A stretch of 48,633 nt of DNA from an uncultured Bacteroidales bacterium (GTDB lineage Bacteria; Bacteroidota; Bacteroidia; Bacteroidales; FEN-979): contig CAIQUS010000206.1 of assembly GCA_903875045.1 (NCBI GenBank), positions 1-48,633 of the forward strand. Direction: 5' to 3'. The stretch's first letter is position 1. Each line of letters begins with the position of its first letter. This document shows, piece after piece, positions 23,927 to 33,115 of the stretch. Position numbers and translations under genes: made by a program. The notes under the pieces were generated by a model. That model searched no databases, was not told where the DNA came from, and worked only from the letters and a program-made list of their open reading frames with translations.

Positions 23927-25228
23927 ATGAATATTACCACAGAAAGTACAGGACCACTTACCCTCCTTCTTAAAATCGGTATCGAACCGGCTGATTATTC
24001 TGCCGCCATTGAGAAACAAATTTCAGACTACAGGCGCAAAGCGAATATACCCGGGTTCAGACCAGGCCACATTCCAATGGGCCTTATTAAAAAGATGTAC
24101 GGTAAAGCCATCCTGGCAGATGAAGTAAATAAACTCATTTCCGACAGCCTGATCGGTTATATCAGGGATGAAAAACTCGATATCTTGGGCAATCCTTTGC
24201 CAAACCTCGAAAAAAATTCAGCCATCGATTTTGAAAATCAGGATTCTTTTGAATTTTATTTTGACCTTGGACTGACCCCTGAATTTGCAATCCCAATTGA
24301 TCAGGATCTGAATATTGAGAATTATATCATCTCGGTTGATGATATAATGATTGATAAATACATCGAAGATACCCGCAAACGGTATGGCAAACCAGTCATT
24401 TCGGATGCCACCGAAGAGGAGGCATTAACGGATGGCGAAACCGAAGACCCAAAATCCGGGGCTGAAGAAACGCAACCAGTGCAGGAGGAATTACAAAAAA
24501 CCCCCATAGAACCGGTTGTTGAGCCTGCAGAACTGAATCCGGAATTTTTTGAAATGGTGTACCCTGGCCGAAACATTCAAACTGAAGAGGATTTCAGGAC
24601 GCAGGTCAGAAATGACGCTTCACTCAGTTTTGCTTATGAAACAGACAAACTGCTTTTCAATTCCATCACCGAAGCCCTGGTAAAAAACACGGAAATGCCT
24701 TTGCCCGATGAATTTCTTAAACGCTGGCTCGTCGAAAACAATGATGGAAAGTATACTCCTGAGGAGATTGAAAAAAACTACACATCCTTTGCCGAATCGA
24801 TGAAATGGCAGCTTATAGAGAACAGGCTGATCAAAGAGCACAACCTTGAAGTTACGGAAGAAGAGATCAGAAATTATATCAAAATTAACATGTTGCGTCA
24901 GATAAACGCAGAAGATATGGAACCTGAAATGGTACAACGGTACGAATCGATCGTTGATACCTTTATGAAAAACAAAGATCAGGTAAAACGGATAAACGAC
25001 CAGCTGTACAATGATAAAATGATGCAATTCTTCAAATCAGCCATGGTCTTTCACCCGAAAGAGGTTTCTTATGAAGATTATATCAAAATTGCCTCTGAAA
25101 ACCACAACCATGACCATGACCACGATCATGACCATGACCACGACCATGACCACGATCATGACCATGACCACGACCATGACCACGATCACGACCATGACCA
25201 CGATCATGACCACAGCCATCAACATTGA
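23927..25228 (+). CDS. tig: Trigger factor lacking the PPIase domain, with His-rich tail
   Basis: A 433-residue ribosome-associated chaperone. The N-terminal ribosome-binding domain is intact with the signature loop GFRPGHIP at 43-50 (His replaces the usual Lys at 48). Where the FKBP-type PPIase domain of about 100 residues should follow residue 155, there is only an acidic, Pro/Thr/Glu-rich linker (159-202). The family motif AELNPEFFE (201-209) and the helical substrate-binding arms then resume. Residues 393-433 alternate His with Asp, Asn, Ser or Gln (21 His), like the metal-binding tail of SlyD. The ATG at 23927 removes a tRNA-overlapping extension. clpP and clpX follow, as in many bacteria. 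Confidence 0.88.
   Translation: MNITTESTGPLTLLLKIGIEPADYSAAIEKQISDYRRKANIPGFRPGHIPMGLIKKMYGKAILADEVNKLISDSLIGYIRDEKLDILGNPLPNLEKNSAIDFENQDSFEFYFDLGLTPEFAIPIDQDLNIENYIISVDDIMIDKYIEDTRKRYGKPVISDATEEEALTDGETEDPKSGAEETQPVQEELQKTPIEPVVEPAELNPEFFEMVYPGRNIQTEEDFRTQVRNDASLSFAYETDKLLFNSITEALVKNTEMPLPDEFLKRWLVENNDGKYTPEEIEKNYTSFAESMKWQLIENRLIKEHNLEVTEEEIRNYIKINMLRQINAEDMEPEMVQRYESIVDTFMKNKDQVKRINDQLYNDKMMQFFKSAMVFHPKEVSYEDYIKIASENHNHDHDHDHDHDHDHDHDHDHDHDHDHDHDHDHDHDHSHQH
25103..25215. repeat. Hexamer/30-mer repeat encoding the His-Asp tail
   Basis: GACCAT/GACCAC/GATCAT hexamers encode alternating Asp-His. A 30-base higher-order period is visible (GATCATG at 25124 and 25154). As the period is a multiple of three, copy-number change would alter tail length without a frameshift. 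Confidence 0.85.
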
Positions 25229-25247
25229 TAATTAAAAATTCCACCCC

Positions 25248-25925
25248 ATGACCGATGAATTTTCAAAATATGCCATTGGGCACAAAGGCATCAGCAGCCT
25301 CACCCTGGCAAAATACAAATCAATATCTTCCAATTACATTTCACCAACCATTATTGAAGAAAGGCAGTTAAACATCGCCACCATGGATGTTTTTTCGCGT
25401 CTGATGATGGACCGGATCATTTTCCTGGGAGTTCCCATTGATGATTATGTTGCCAACATCATCCAGGCACAATTGCTGTTCCTTGAATCGGTTGATTCCC
25501 GGAAAGATATTCAGATATATCTCAACACCCCGGGTGGATCGGTATATGCCGGCCTTGGAATATATGATACCATGCAATATATCAATCCGAATGTTGCAAC
25601 GATATGTACAGGCATGGCCGCTTCAATGGGCGCCATTCTGTTGTGTGCCGGTGAAAAAGGCAAGCGTACTGCCCTCAAACATTCCCGCATTCTGATCCAT
25701 CAGCCAATGGGAAGCGCCGAAGGACAAGCTTCTGACATTGACATTACTGCCCGGGAAATTCAAAAACTCAAGAAAGAGTTGTACGAAATCGTATCACTTC
25801 ACTCCGGACAACCCTACAAACGCATCCTGAAAGATGCAGACCGTGATTACTGGATGACCAGCGATGAAGCCCGCGAATATGGGATGATTGATGAAATCCT
25901 TGTTCGTTCGAAAAAAGAAAATTAA
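25248..25925 (+). CDS. clpP: ATP-dependent Clp protease proteolytic subunit ClpP
   Basis: A 225-residue serine peptidase that forms tetradecameric chambers for ClpX-delivered substrates. The triad is visible as Ser126 in GMAASMGA, His151 in IHQPMG and Asp200 in [25 protein letters not shown] is the oxyanion and core region. The N-terminal extension of about 30 residues is typical of Bacteroidota and is probably processed. It is 19 bases after tig and one base before clpX, forming a proteostasis operon. Confidence 0.97.
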   Translation: MTDEFSKYAIGHKGISSLTLAKYKSISSNYISPTIIEERQLNIATMDVFSRLMMDRIIFLGVPIDDYVANIIQAQLLFLESVDSRKDIQIYLNTPGGSVYAGLGIYDTMQYINPNVATICTGMAASMGAILLCAGEKGKRTALKHSRILIHQPMGSAEGQASDIDITAREIQKLKKELYEIVSLHSGQPYKRILKDADRDYWMTSDEAREYGMIDEILVRSKKEN

Positions 25926-25926
25926 A

Positions 25927-27162
25927 ATGGCCAAGTCAGCAGACAAATGCTCGTTTTGCGGTCGTAGCAGGCGTGAATCACTCATGCTCATCGCCGGACT
26001 GGAAGGTCATATATGCGATCAATGTGTCATGCAGGCACAGATCATCCTTTCGGAACAAATGGCAGCTGAGAAACATAACAACCTGCCCGATGTTTCGCCC
26101 ATGAAACCGGTTGAGATCAAAAAGTACCTCGATCAGTTCGTCATTGGCCAGGATGAGGCAAAAAAAGTGATCGCCGTTGCCGTTTATAACCACTATAAAC
26201 GTTTGGCTCACACCAAAGTTGCCAAGAGCGGGGATGTTGAAATTGAAAAATCAAACATTGTTGTAGTTGGCGAAACCGGTACGGGAAAAACTTTACTGGC
26301 CAGGACAGTCGCCAAGATGCTCAACGTTCCATTCTGCATTGCAGATGCTACAGCCCTGACTGAAGCCGGCTACGTTGGAGAAGATGTGGAGAGTATCCTG
26401 GCCCGGCTCCTTCAGGTTGCCGACTACAATGTGGCTGCTGCCGAACGTGGTATCATTTTCATTGATGAAATTGACAAAATCGCACGCAAAAGCGATAACC
26501 CGTCGATTACACGTGATGTCAGCGGTGAAGGGGTTCAGCAGGCACTGCTGAAAATGCTCGAAGGCTCCATCGTGAATGTACCACCCCAGGGTGGAAGAAA
26601 ACACCCGGAACAAAAAATGATCCAGATCAACACCCAGAATATCCTTTTCATCACCGGCGGGGCTTTTGACGGAATAGAGAAAAAAATCTCAAACCGGCTT
26701 CAAACCAATAAAATAGGATATAAAAGCGATCGGAAACACGAAAGCATCGATAAAGATAATATCCTGCAATACATCACCCCTGTTGACCTGAAAGCCTTCG
26801 GCCTGATTCCCGAACTGGTTGGCAGGCTGCCGATTGTAACCTACATGCACACCCTCGACCGGCATACATTGCGCAGGATTCTCACAGAGCCTAAAAACTC
26901 ACTGATTAAACAGTATACCAAGCTTTTTGAATTGGACAATATCAAAGTGACCTTTGAGGAAGATGCCCTGGCATTTGTGGTTGACAAAGCAATTGAATTT
27001 AAACTGGGAGCCAGGGGATTACGATCTATTCTTGAAGGAATAATGGTTGATGCCATGTTTGAATTGCCTTCGAACAGCAGTACCAAAACTTTCCAGGTAT
27101 CCGCTTCCTTTGTTGAAGCCCAGTTCAGAAAAACCAGCATGGCCCATTTAAAGGTTGCCTGA
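25927..27162 (+). CDS. clpX: Clp protease ATP-binding subunit ClpX
   Basis: A 411-residue AAA+ unfoldase. The N-terminal zinc finger has Cys8, Cys11, Cys30 and Cys33. Walker A is GETGTGKT at 115-122, the pore loop is GYVGED, Walker [11 protein letters not shown], and [10 protein letters not shown] precedes the small AAA domain. The ATG at 25927 is chosen because it begins just before the zinc finger; an upstream start would lie inside clpP. It unfolds proteins for ClpP. Confidence 0.97.
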   Translation: MAKSADKCSFCGRSRRESLMLIAGLEGHICDQCVMQAQIILSEQMAAEKHNNLPDVSPMKPVEIKKYLDQFVIGQDEAKKVIAVAVYNHYKRLAHTKVAKSGDVEIEKSNIVVVGETGTGKTLLARTVAKMLNVPFCIADATALTEAGYVGEDVESILARLLQVADYNVAAAERGIIFIDEIDKIARKSDNPSITRDVSGEGVQQALLKMLEGSIVNVPPQGGRKHPEQKMIQINTQNILFITGGAFDGIEKKISNRLQTNKIGYKSDRKHESIDKDNILQYITPVDLKAFGLIPELVGRLPIVTYMHTLDRHTLRRILTEPKNSLIKQYTKLFELDNIKVTFEEDALAFVVDKAIEFKLGARGLRSILEGIMVDAMFELPSNSSTKTFQVSASFVEAQFRKTSMAHLKVA

Positions 27163-27217
27163 TACCAAACCCGGTATTGCCTTCGTTATTCATCAAACCT
27201 TTTGCACCGGGAAAACA

Positions 27218-27802
27218 ATGCGTCAAGGAGTCATCATCGTAGTTTTGGTAATTTTATTCAGAAACATTGCCATTTCACAAGATACGACCAAAACGATTCC
27301 GGTTACACAGATCGTTGAAGGTGACACCATTGCACTCATTGATGTAAAACCTGTCGTTATTTTTCCACCAAACGTATTTCAGAGCAAAAGAGAATCTGTC
27401 CGTTACGATAAGCTGGTGTATAATGTTAAAAAAGTATACCCTTATGCCAAGTTGGCTGGAAAACAATTAGCTGTTTATAAGGCAATTATGGATACGATAC
27501 CAACCGAAAATGCACGGAAATCATTCATCAAAAAAGCAGAAAAGGAACTCGAAAAACAGTTTGGGGATGAAATAAAAGATTTGACTTTTTCTCAGGGAAA
27601 AATTCTGATCAAACTTGTTTACCGCGAAACCGGTAATTCCACATTCGATATTGTCAAGCAACTCAGAGGAGGCTTTACCGCCTTTATATGGCAAACGCTG
27701 GCAAAGATCTTTGGCTATGACCTTAAAACCGATTATGATCCGGGTGGTAACGACAAAGCGATTGAACAAATCGTGCTAATGATTGAAGCTGGTGCAATTT
27801 AG
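27218..27802 (+). CDS. DUF4294 family exported protein
   Basis: A 194-residue protein with a signal peptide (GVIIVVLVILFRNIAISQ). The conserved part has VVIFPPNVFQSKRE, YDKLVYNVKKVYPYAKLAGKQL and LIKLVYRETGNSTFD, features of the DUF4294 family of Bacteroidota. The ATG at 27218 is chosen for the signal peptide; the frame from 27155 would overlap clpX. Function is unknown. It is 55 bases downstream of clpX and probably on the same transcript. Confidence 0.82.
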   Translation: MRQGVIIVVLVILFRNIAISQDTTKTIPVTQIVEGDTIALIDVKPVVIFPPNVFQSKRESVRYDKLVYNVKKVYPYAKLAGKQLAVYKAIMDTIPTENARKSFIKKAEKELEKQFGDEIKDLTFSQGKILIKLVYRETGNSTFDIVKQLRGGFTAFIWQTLAKIFGYDLKTDYDPGGNDKAIEQIVLMIEAGAI

Positions 27803-27855
27803 TTTTTAGATTGGTTGAATAACCATAACTTTACAGGCGAATCACGAAAATCCTG

Positions 27856-29823
27856 ATGAAACTATCAATCGTCATCGTTAATTACAATGTCAAGTATTTT
27901 CTGGAGCAATGCCTTCATTCGGTGCAAAACGCCTGTAATGGCATCGAGGCTGAAGTTTTTGTTGTTGACAATGACTCGGTAGATGGTTCGGTAAAAATGG
28001 TTAAAGACAAGTTTCCTGAAGTTCATCTCATTGATAACAAAGAGAATAAGGGGTTTTCATCAGCAAACAATCAGGCCATCCGAAAATCAAAAGGTGAATA
28101 TGTGTTGCTGCTCAATCCTGATACGATTGTTGAAGACGACACCCTGCGCAAAGTGGTTGATTTTATGGATCAGCACCTGGATGCCGGAGGCCTTGGCGTG
28201 AAAATGCTTGATGGAAAGGGGAAATTCCTTCCCGAAAGTAAACGCGGACTGCCATATCCCAAGGTAGCTTTCTTTAAAGTGTTCGGGTTTTCATCCCTGT
28301 TTCCCAAATCACGCCTGTTCAGTACATATCACCTGGGTTATCTTGATAAAGACAAAACACACGTTGTTGATGTACTTGCCGGTGCCTTCATGCTTTTACG
28401 TAAAAAAGTGCTTGATAAAATCGGATTGCTTGATGAGGCCTTTTTTATGTACGGAGAAGATATCGACCTGAGTTACCGGATCACGCAGGCTGGTTATAAG
28501 AATTATTATTACCCGGATACCCGGATAATCCATTATAAAGGGGAAAGCACAAAAAAAGGCAGTCTCAATTATGTGTTTGTTTTTTACAACGCCATGATTG
28601 TATTCGCCAGAAAGCATTTCTCAAAAGAAAATGCCCGTGCATTTTCAGTCATGATCAACATTGCCATCTATTTCCGGGCCTTGATTTCAATTCTGAACAG
28701 GTTCATCAACAGGATCATGTTGCCATTATTCGATGCGTTGCTCATTTTTGCCGGAATATTGCTGATCAAAGATTATTGGGAACGGCATTTCATCTTTCCC
28801 GATGGAGGGCATTATCCTTATGCCTTTATCCATATAGCGGTTCCTGTTTATCTTTCAACCTGGTTGCTATGCATATACCTGAGCGGAGGATACGATAAAC
28901 CGATCAGGCTCCGACGCATTGTTCAGGGAATGGTCGTTGGCACCCTCATCATTCTTGTTGTCTACTCTTTGTTAAATGAACATTACCGGTTTTCGAGGGC
29001 ACTCATCATCCTTGGTGCAATCTGGGGCACCCTTGTCATGCTCACCGAAAGGTTTCTTTTGCATTATTTTAACATCAACGGATACAAATTGAATTCCGAA
29101 AAGAATAAACGGTTCATCATAATTGGCGAAAAAGAAGAGTCTGAGCGTGTTGCCGAACTTCTCCAGCAAACCGGAATGAACCCTTCTTTTACAGGGCTTG
29201 TGAGTTACCACCATCACAGGAATAATTCGAACGGCTTTATTGGTCATCTGGGGCAAATCAAGGAAATAATCACCATTCATAAAATTAATGAGGTAATTTT
29301 TTGTGCCAAAGATGTTCCGGCACAAGTGATCATCGATAAAATGTCGGAGTTGAAAAATGAGCAGGTCGACTACAAAATTGCGCCTCCCGAAAGCCTTTCA
29401 ATTATAGGGAGTAATTCTATTAACACATCTGGCGACTTATATGTTATTGATATTAATGCAATTATAAAAAGATCGAACAGAAGAAAAAAACGAATGCTTG
29501 ATTTTCTGGTCGCAGTGTCTCTCCTTGTATTTTACCCGGTTGCAGTGTTTTTAGTCAGAAATCCTGTTGGTTTGGTGAGAAATATTTTTTCAGTTTTACT
29601 TTCATTTAAGTCGTGGATCGGTTTTACGCCACATGCCGACAACGAAGCCAGCAAACTGCCTGAAATTAAACAGGGTGTTTTAAATCCGCTGGATGCATTC
29701 CAAAATAAAAATGTTCCTGAAGAAACAACCAACCGTCTTGACCTGTTGTATGCCCGTGATTATAAATTAACCAATGATTTGAATATTATCCTCAGGGGAT
29801 TCAGAAACCTGGGCAGGATTTGA
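27856..29823 (+). CDS. Family 2 glycosyltransferase fused to degenerate polyprenyl-sugar transferase
   Basis: A 655-residue protein. Residues 1-265 are a GT2 domain (LSIVIVNYNVKYFLEQCL, VDNDSVDGS, LLNPDTIVEDD, catalytic region FMYGEDIDLSYRI), related to rhamnosyl or galactofuranosyl transferases. About five transmembrane helices follow, then a Rossmann-like segment starting near RFIIIGEKEESERVAELLQ, as in WbaP/WcaJ-type phosphoglycosyl transferases. The last 110 residues keep only the edges of that catalytic domain (RRKKRMLDFLVAVSLL, SWIGF, YARDYKLTNDLNIILRG). The KFRSM, RLDELPQ and GPRPE-type motifs are missing, so the transferase half is probably inactive. It probably acts in envelope glycan assembly at the inner membrane. 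Confidence 0.85.
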   Translation: MKLSIVIVNYNVKYFLEQCLHSVQNACNGIEAEVFVVDNDSVDGSVKMVKDKFPEVHLIDNKENKGFSSANNQAIRKSKGEYVLLLNPDTIVEDDTLRKVVDFMDQHLDAGGLGVKMLDGKGKFLPESKRGLPYPKVAFFKVFGFSSLFPKSRLFSTYHLGYLDKDKTHVVDVLAGAFMLLRKKVLDKIGLLDEAFFMYGEDIDLSYRITQAGYKNYYYPDTRIIHYKGESTKKGSLNYVFVFYNAMIVFARKHFSKENARAFSVMINIAIYFRALISILNRFINRIMLPLFDALLIFAGILLIKDYWERHFIFPDGGHYPYAFIHIAVPVYLSTWLLCIYLSGGYDKPIRLRRIVQGMVVGTLIILVVYSLLNEHYRFSRALIILGAIWGTLVMLTERFLLHYFNINGYKLNSEKNKRFIIIGEKEESERVAELLQQTGMNPSFTGLVSYHHHRNNSNGFIGHLGQIKEIITIHKINEVIFCAKDVPAQVIIDKMSELKNEQVDYKIAPPESLSIIGSNSINTSGDLYVIDINAIIKRSNRRKKRMLDFLVAVSLLVFYPVAVFLVRNPVGLVRNIFSVLLSFKSWIGFTPHADNEASKLPEIKQGVLNPLDAFQNKNVPEETTNRLDLLYARDYKLTNDLNIILRGFRNLGRI

Positions 29824-29866
29824 AAGTTATTTTTTATTTTGAACGTTTCAAAATAAGAAAAAGAGT

Positions 29867-29874
29867 TACCTTTG
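29867..29874 (+). promoter_or_regulatory. Candidate -7 box (TACCTTTG) before E2 gene
   Basis: TACCTTTG lies 26 bases before the start at 29900. A TTTG at 29838 is 25 bases further up, slightly wide of the usual spacing. Confidence 0.4.
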
Positions 29875-29899
29875 CATAAATCAAATAAGTCAGCTGTAT

Positions 29900-31240
29900 A
29901 TGGCAAATTATGAGGTAGTTGTACCAAAACTTGGTGAAAGTGTCATCGAAGCAACCATCATGAAATGGTTAAAGTCCGAGGGAGAAATGATCCGGGAAGA
30001 TGAAACACTTGTTGAAATAGCAACCGATAAAGTTGATTCGGAAATTGTATCACCTGTTTCAGGAAAACTGATAAAAAAATTGTTCAATGAAGGCGATCCT
30101 GTTCCAGTCGGAACTGTTTTTGCCATCCTTGACATTTCTGGTGAAAAAGCAGAAAAACAGGCAGAAAAACCAGAAAATATAGAACTGAAACCTGATGCAT
30201 CACCGGCTGTCTTGACGGTTCCCGCCATGCCCCATGCACCCGAATCTGTTCCCCAACAGGCAATTCACACGCATGATGAAAGCGGAGCGGCAGGAAATAC
30301 ACGATTTTACTCACCTCTGGTACGAAGCATCGCCCTTCAGGAAAACATATCTTTTGCCGAATTGGATGAGATCCCGGGAACGGGAAAGGATGACAGGATT
30401 ACCAAACAGGATGTGCTCAACTACCTCAAAGATCGCCGTCAAGGCATCAAACCGGTTGAACACCAGGCAATCGCCATCGCAGCAGCGGCTCCCGTTGTCG
30501 CCCCGCAAACAATCCAGCAAATCATTCCCGGCAGCGATCGGATTGTTGAGATGGACCGTATCCGCCAGCTGATCGCCAGCCACATGGTAAAATCGGTGCA
30601 AACCTCCCCCCATGTCACCTCCTTCCAGGAAGTCGATATGACACGTATCGTGCAATGGAGGGAAAAGAACAAAGATGCTTTCCAGAAGCGGGAAAACGAA
30701 AAACTCACCTTCACACCTGTTTTTATTGAAGCCATCGCAAAAGCAGTGAGGGATTTTCCACTTATCAACGTATCGGTGGATGGAACCAAGGTGATCATCC
30801 ATAAGAATGTCAACATCGGCATGGCCGTGTCACTGCCAAACTTCAACCTCATCGTGCCTGTAATCCGCAACGCCTCTGAAAAGAGCCTGCTTGGCATTGT
30901 AAAATCTGTGAATGACCTGGCTCAGCGTGCACGCATCAGCAAACTTGTCCCGGATGAAATTTCAGGGGGCACCATCTCGCTCACCAACCTTGGTTCATTC
31001 GGAACCCTCATGGGAACCCCGATTATTAACCAGCCTCAAACTGCCATCGTAGCTGTGGGTGCGATTAAAAAAAGGGCAGTTGTCATTGAAACACCCGATG
31101 GCGACACCATTGCCATCCGGCCTGTCATGATGCTTTCGGTAACGTATGACCACCGTGTAATCGATGGTTCACTCGGAGGCCAGTTTCTTAACTGTATCGT
31201 CCAGCATCTTGAAACTTTTGATAATACCCAAACCATTTAA
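29900..31240 (+). CDS. 2-oxoacid dehydrogenase complex E2 (dihydrolipoyl acyltransferase)
   Basis: A 446-residue E2. An N-terminal lipoyl domain carries the lipoylated Lys44 in EIATDKVDSEI. A flexible Ala/Pro linker leads to the E3/E1-binding domain (FYSPLVRSIALQE to KQDVLNYLKDR, about 134-180) and then the catalytic domain with His418 and Asp422 in DHRVIDG. It transfers the acyl group from lipoate to CoA. Whether it serves pyruvate, branched-chain or 2-oxoglutarate dehydrogenase cannot be told, because E1 and E3 are not nearby. Its stop overlaps the next gene by one base. Confidence 0.93.
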   Translation: MANYEVVVPKLGESVIEATIMKWLKSEGEMIREDETLVEIATDKVDSEIVSPVSGKLIKKLFNEGDPVPVGTVFAILDISGEKAEKQAEKPENIELKPDASPAVLTVPAMPHAPESVPQQAIHTHDESGAAGNTRFYSPLVRSIALQENISFAELDEIPGTGKDDRITKQDVLNYLKDRRQGIKPVEHQAIAIAAAAPVVAPQTIQQIIPGSDRIVEMDRIRQLIASHMVKSVQTSPHVTSFQEVDMTRIVQWREKNKDAFQKRENEKLTFTPVFIEAIAKAVRDFPLINVSVDGTKVIIHKNVNIGMAVSLPNFNLIVPVIRNASEKSLLGIVKSVNDLAQRARISKLVPDEISGGTISLTNLGSFGTLMGTPIINQPQTAIVAVGAIKKRAVVIETPDGDTIAIRPVMMLSVTYDHRVIDGSLGGQFLNCIVQHLETFDNTQTI

Positions 31241-32070
31241 TGGAACTGAACCTGACCAAACCCATCGCATTTTTTGATCTTGAAACCACAGGGATCAAAG
31301 TTGCCACCGACCGTATCGTTGAAATATCCATCGTTCGCCAGCAAGTTGATGGCACGGTGAAAATAAAGACCCTGCGGATCAATCCTGAAATGCATATTCC
31401 GGCTGAAGTAACTGAAATACATGGCATCTCGGATGATGATGTAAAAGATTGCCCGACCTTTAAGCAGGTTGCCCGCGAATTGGCACAGTTCCTCGAAAAT
31501 TGCGATCTGGCTGGCTATAATTCCAACCATTTTGATATCCCGCTTCTGGTGGAGGAGTTTCTGAGGGCAGATGTCGATTTTGAGTTGAAAGGCAGACGAT
31601 TCGTGGATGTTCAAAACATTTTTCATAAAATGGAGCCACGGAACCTGAGTGCGGCATACAAGTTTTATTGTTCAAAAGACCTGATGAATGCACACAGTGC
31701 TGAAGCGGATACCATTGCCACATTTGAAATCCTGAAAGCGCAGCTGGACCGATATGCCGATGTAGCATTCAAGGACAAAAAGGGGAATATCACACAACCA
31801 GTCATCAATGATATCAAGGCACTCAGCGAATTTTCCCATGCCACCAACTCAGTTGACCTCATCGGCCATATCGTATACAATGATAAGAATGTTGAGATTT
31901 TCAATTTCGGAAAACATAAAGGGAAAGCGGTTGCACAGGTTTTTAAGGATGAACCTTCCTATTATGACTGGATGATGAAAAGTGACTTTCCGCTGTCGAC
32001 CAAAAAGGTTTTGACCGTGCTTAAACTCCGGGGGTTTAACAATTCCTCTGTAAAACTCGAATTATTCTGA
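31240..32070 (+). CDS. DnaQ-like 3'-5' exonuclease
   Basis: A 276-residue protein with an RNase-T/DnaQ fold: Exo I AFFDLETTG with the first Asp and Glu, Exo II in YNSNHFDIP, and Exo III H...AEADT. The C-terminal part (from about 195) has FGKHKGKAVAQVF and YYDWMM, as in the extra domain of exonuclease X-like proteins. It probably trims DNA 3' ends in repair or proofreading. Its ATG overlaps the E2 stop (TAATG), implying coupling. Confidence 0.9.
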   Translation: MELNLTKPIAFFDLETTGIKVATDRIVEISIVRQQVDGTVKIKTLRINPEMHIPAEVTEIHGISDDDVKDCPTFKQVARELAQFLENCDLAGYNSNHFDIPLLVEEFLRADVDFELKGRRFVDVQNIFHKMEPRNLSAAYKFYCSKDLMNAHSAEADTIATFEILKAQLDRYADVAFKDKKGNITQPVINDIKALSEFSHATNSVDLIGHIVYNDKNVEIFNFGKHKGKAVAQVFKDEPSYYDWMMKSDFPLSTKKVLTVLKLRGFNNSSVKLELF

Positions 32071-32089
32071 TTTTTTTGATACCTCTGTC

Positions 32090-32701
32090 ATGAAAATTAT
32101 TTGCATCGGGCGCAACTATGTGGCGCATATCAAAGAACTTAACAACGCCATCCCCACTTCTCCGATTTTTTTTCTGAAACCAGACACGGCTTTGCTGATA
32201 CGAAACCGCCCGTTTTATTATCCTGCATTTTCAACCGATATCCACTACGAAGTTGAACTTGTATTAAAGATCTGCAAGACTGGAAAACACATTCAGAAAA
32301 AGTTTGCATCAGATTATTTTAACGAAATCGGGATCGGCCTCGACATGACCGCCCGCGATTTGCAGGATACTGCCAAAACAAAAGGGCTTCCATGGGCTGT
32401 GGCAAAAGGTTTTGATCAATCGGCACCGGTCAGTAAATTCTTGCCCAAATCGCAATTTTCTGATTTAAAAAACATCAGTTTTCACCTGGATCTGAATGGA
32501 ACAACGGTTCAGCAAGGCAATTCAGGATTGATGATGTACGATTTCGACGATATCATTTCCAACATTTCAACTTTCATGACCCTTCGCACCGGAGACTATA
32601 TTTTTACCGGTACTCCGGCCGGGGTCGGCCCTGTAACAGTCGGGGATAAACTGGAAGCGTGGATTGAAGGTGAGAAAATGTTATCCTGCTCCATCAAATG
32701 A
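32090..32701 (+). CDS. Fumarylacetoacetate hydrolase (FAH) family protein
   Basis: A 203-residue single-domain FAH protein. It shows the starting IICIGRNYVAHIKEL, metal-binding Glu residues in IHYEVELVL, an Asp in GLDMTARDLQ, and FTGTPAGVGPV near the end. Family members hydrolyse or decarboxylate acyl-pyruvate-like compounds with Mg2+. A specific substrate cannot be assigned. It is 19 bases after the exonuclease gene and probably co-transcribed. Confidence 0.92.
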   Translation: MKIICIGRNYVAHIKELNNAIPTSPIFFLKPDTALLIRNRPFYYPAFSTDIHYEVELVLKICKTGKHIQKKFASDYFNEIGIGLDMTARDLQDTAKTKGLPWAVAKGFDQSAPVSKFLPKSQFSDLKNISFHLDLNGTTVQQGNSGLMMYDFDDIISNISTFMTLRTGDYIFTGTPAGVGPVTVGDKLEAWIEGEKMLSCSIK

Positions 32702-32711
32702 GAATAATATA

Positions 32712-32795
32712 ACCACTAAGGCACTTAGTACACTCAGGAACACTGAGAGACAAGCAGGACTTAGTGATTCTTAGTGGCCTAAGTGCCTCAGTGGT
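32712..32795. repeat. Imperfect inverted repeat between convergent genes
   Basis: Arms 32712-32728 and 32779-32795 pair over 17 bases with one mismatch. An inner CTCAG...CTGAG hairpin lies within. It may act as a two-way terminator between the FAH gene and the DUF721 gene, although there is no T run. The layout matches the element at 21-102. Confidence 0.65.
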
Positions 32796-32821
32796 AAAAA
32801 GCCATTCAAGAGTATGTCAGT

Positions 32822-33112
32822 CTAATTCAACACAATCTCTTCAATCACCACTGCTCCAGCCTCCTTGTTGAGGGCGTTCATGATTTTGGTCCGGGCGTAT
32901 AGCAATTCATTCCGCAAGGGTGCAGAATTAACTTTCACATAGAGTATCTTCTTCCGTATATGCAATTGACTGGTGTTCCTGGCCACCATCTCCCCTACCA
33001 CCTTTTCCCAGGCCTGCAAAACCTTGGCCTGATTCAACTTATCACGAAGGTGAAACCTGTCCAAAAACTCCTCAATAGCTGCCTTTAACGGTTGTTCATT
33101 CGATCTTCTCAT
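32822..33112 (-). CDS. DUF721 / DciA-like protein
   Basis: A 96-residue protein with the DUF721 pattern: KAAIEEFLDRFHLRDKLNQ, AWEKVVGEMVARNT, LHIRKKILYVKVNSAPLRNEL. DciA members load the replicative helicase in bacteria that lack DnaC; short Bacteroidota members have not been clearly tested. It is the last gene of the nusB-porQ-ispH-recF operon, three bases after recF, consistent with a DNA replication or repair role. Confidence 0.83.
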   Translation of the reverse strand: MRRSNEQPLKAAIEEFLDRFHLRDKLNQAKVLQAWEKVVGEMVARNTSQLHIRKKILYVKVNSAPLRNELLYARTKIMNALNKEAGAVVIEEIVLN

Positions 33113-33115
33113 ACA

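Noticed and set aside
25037-25225. 62-residue minus-strand Val/Met-rich membrane-like frame
   Set aside because: It is the antisense reading of the His-Asp repeat in the trigger factor gene and has no independent support.
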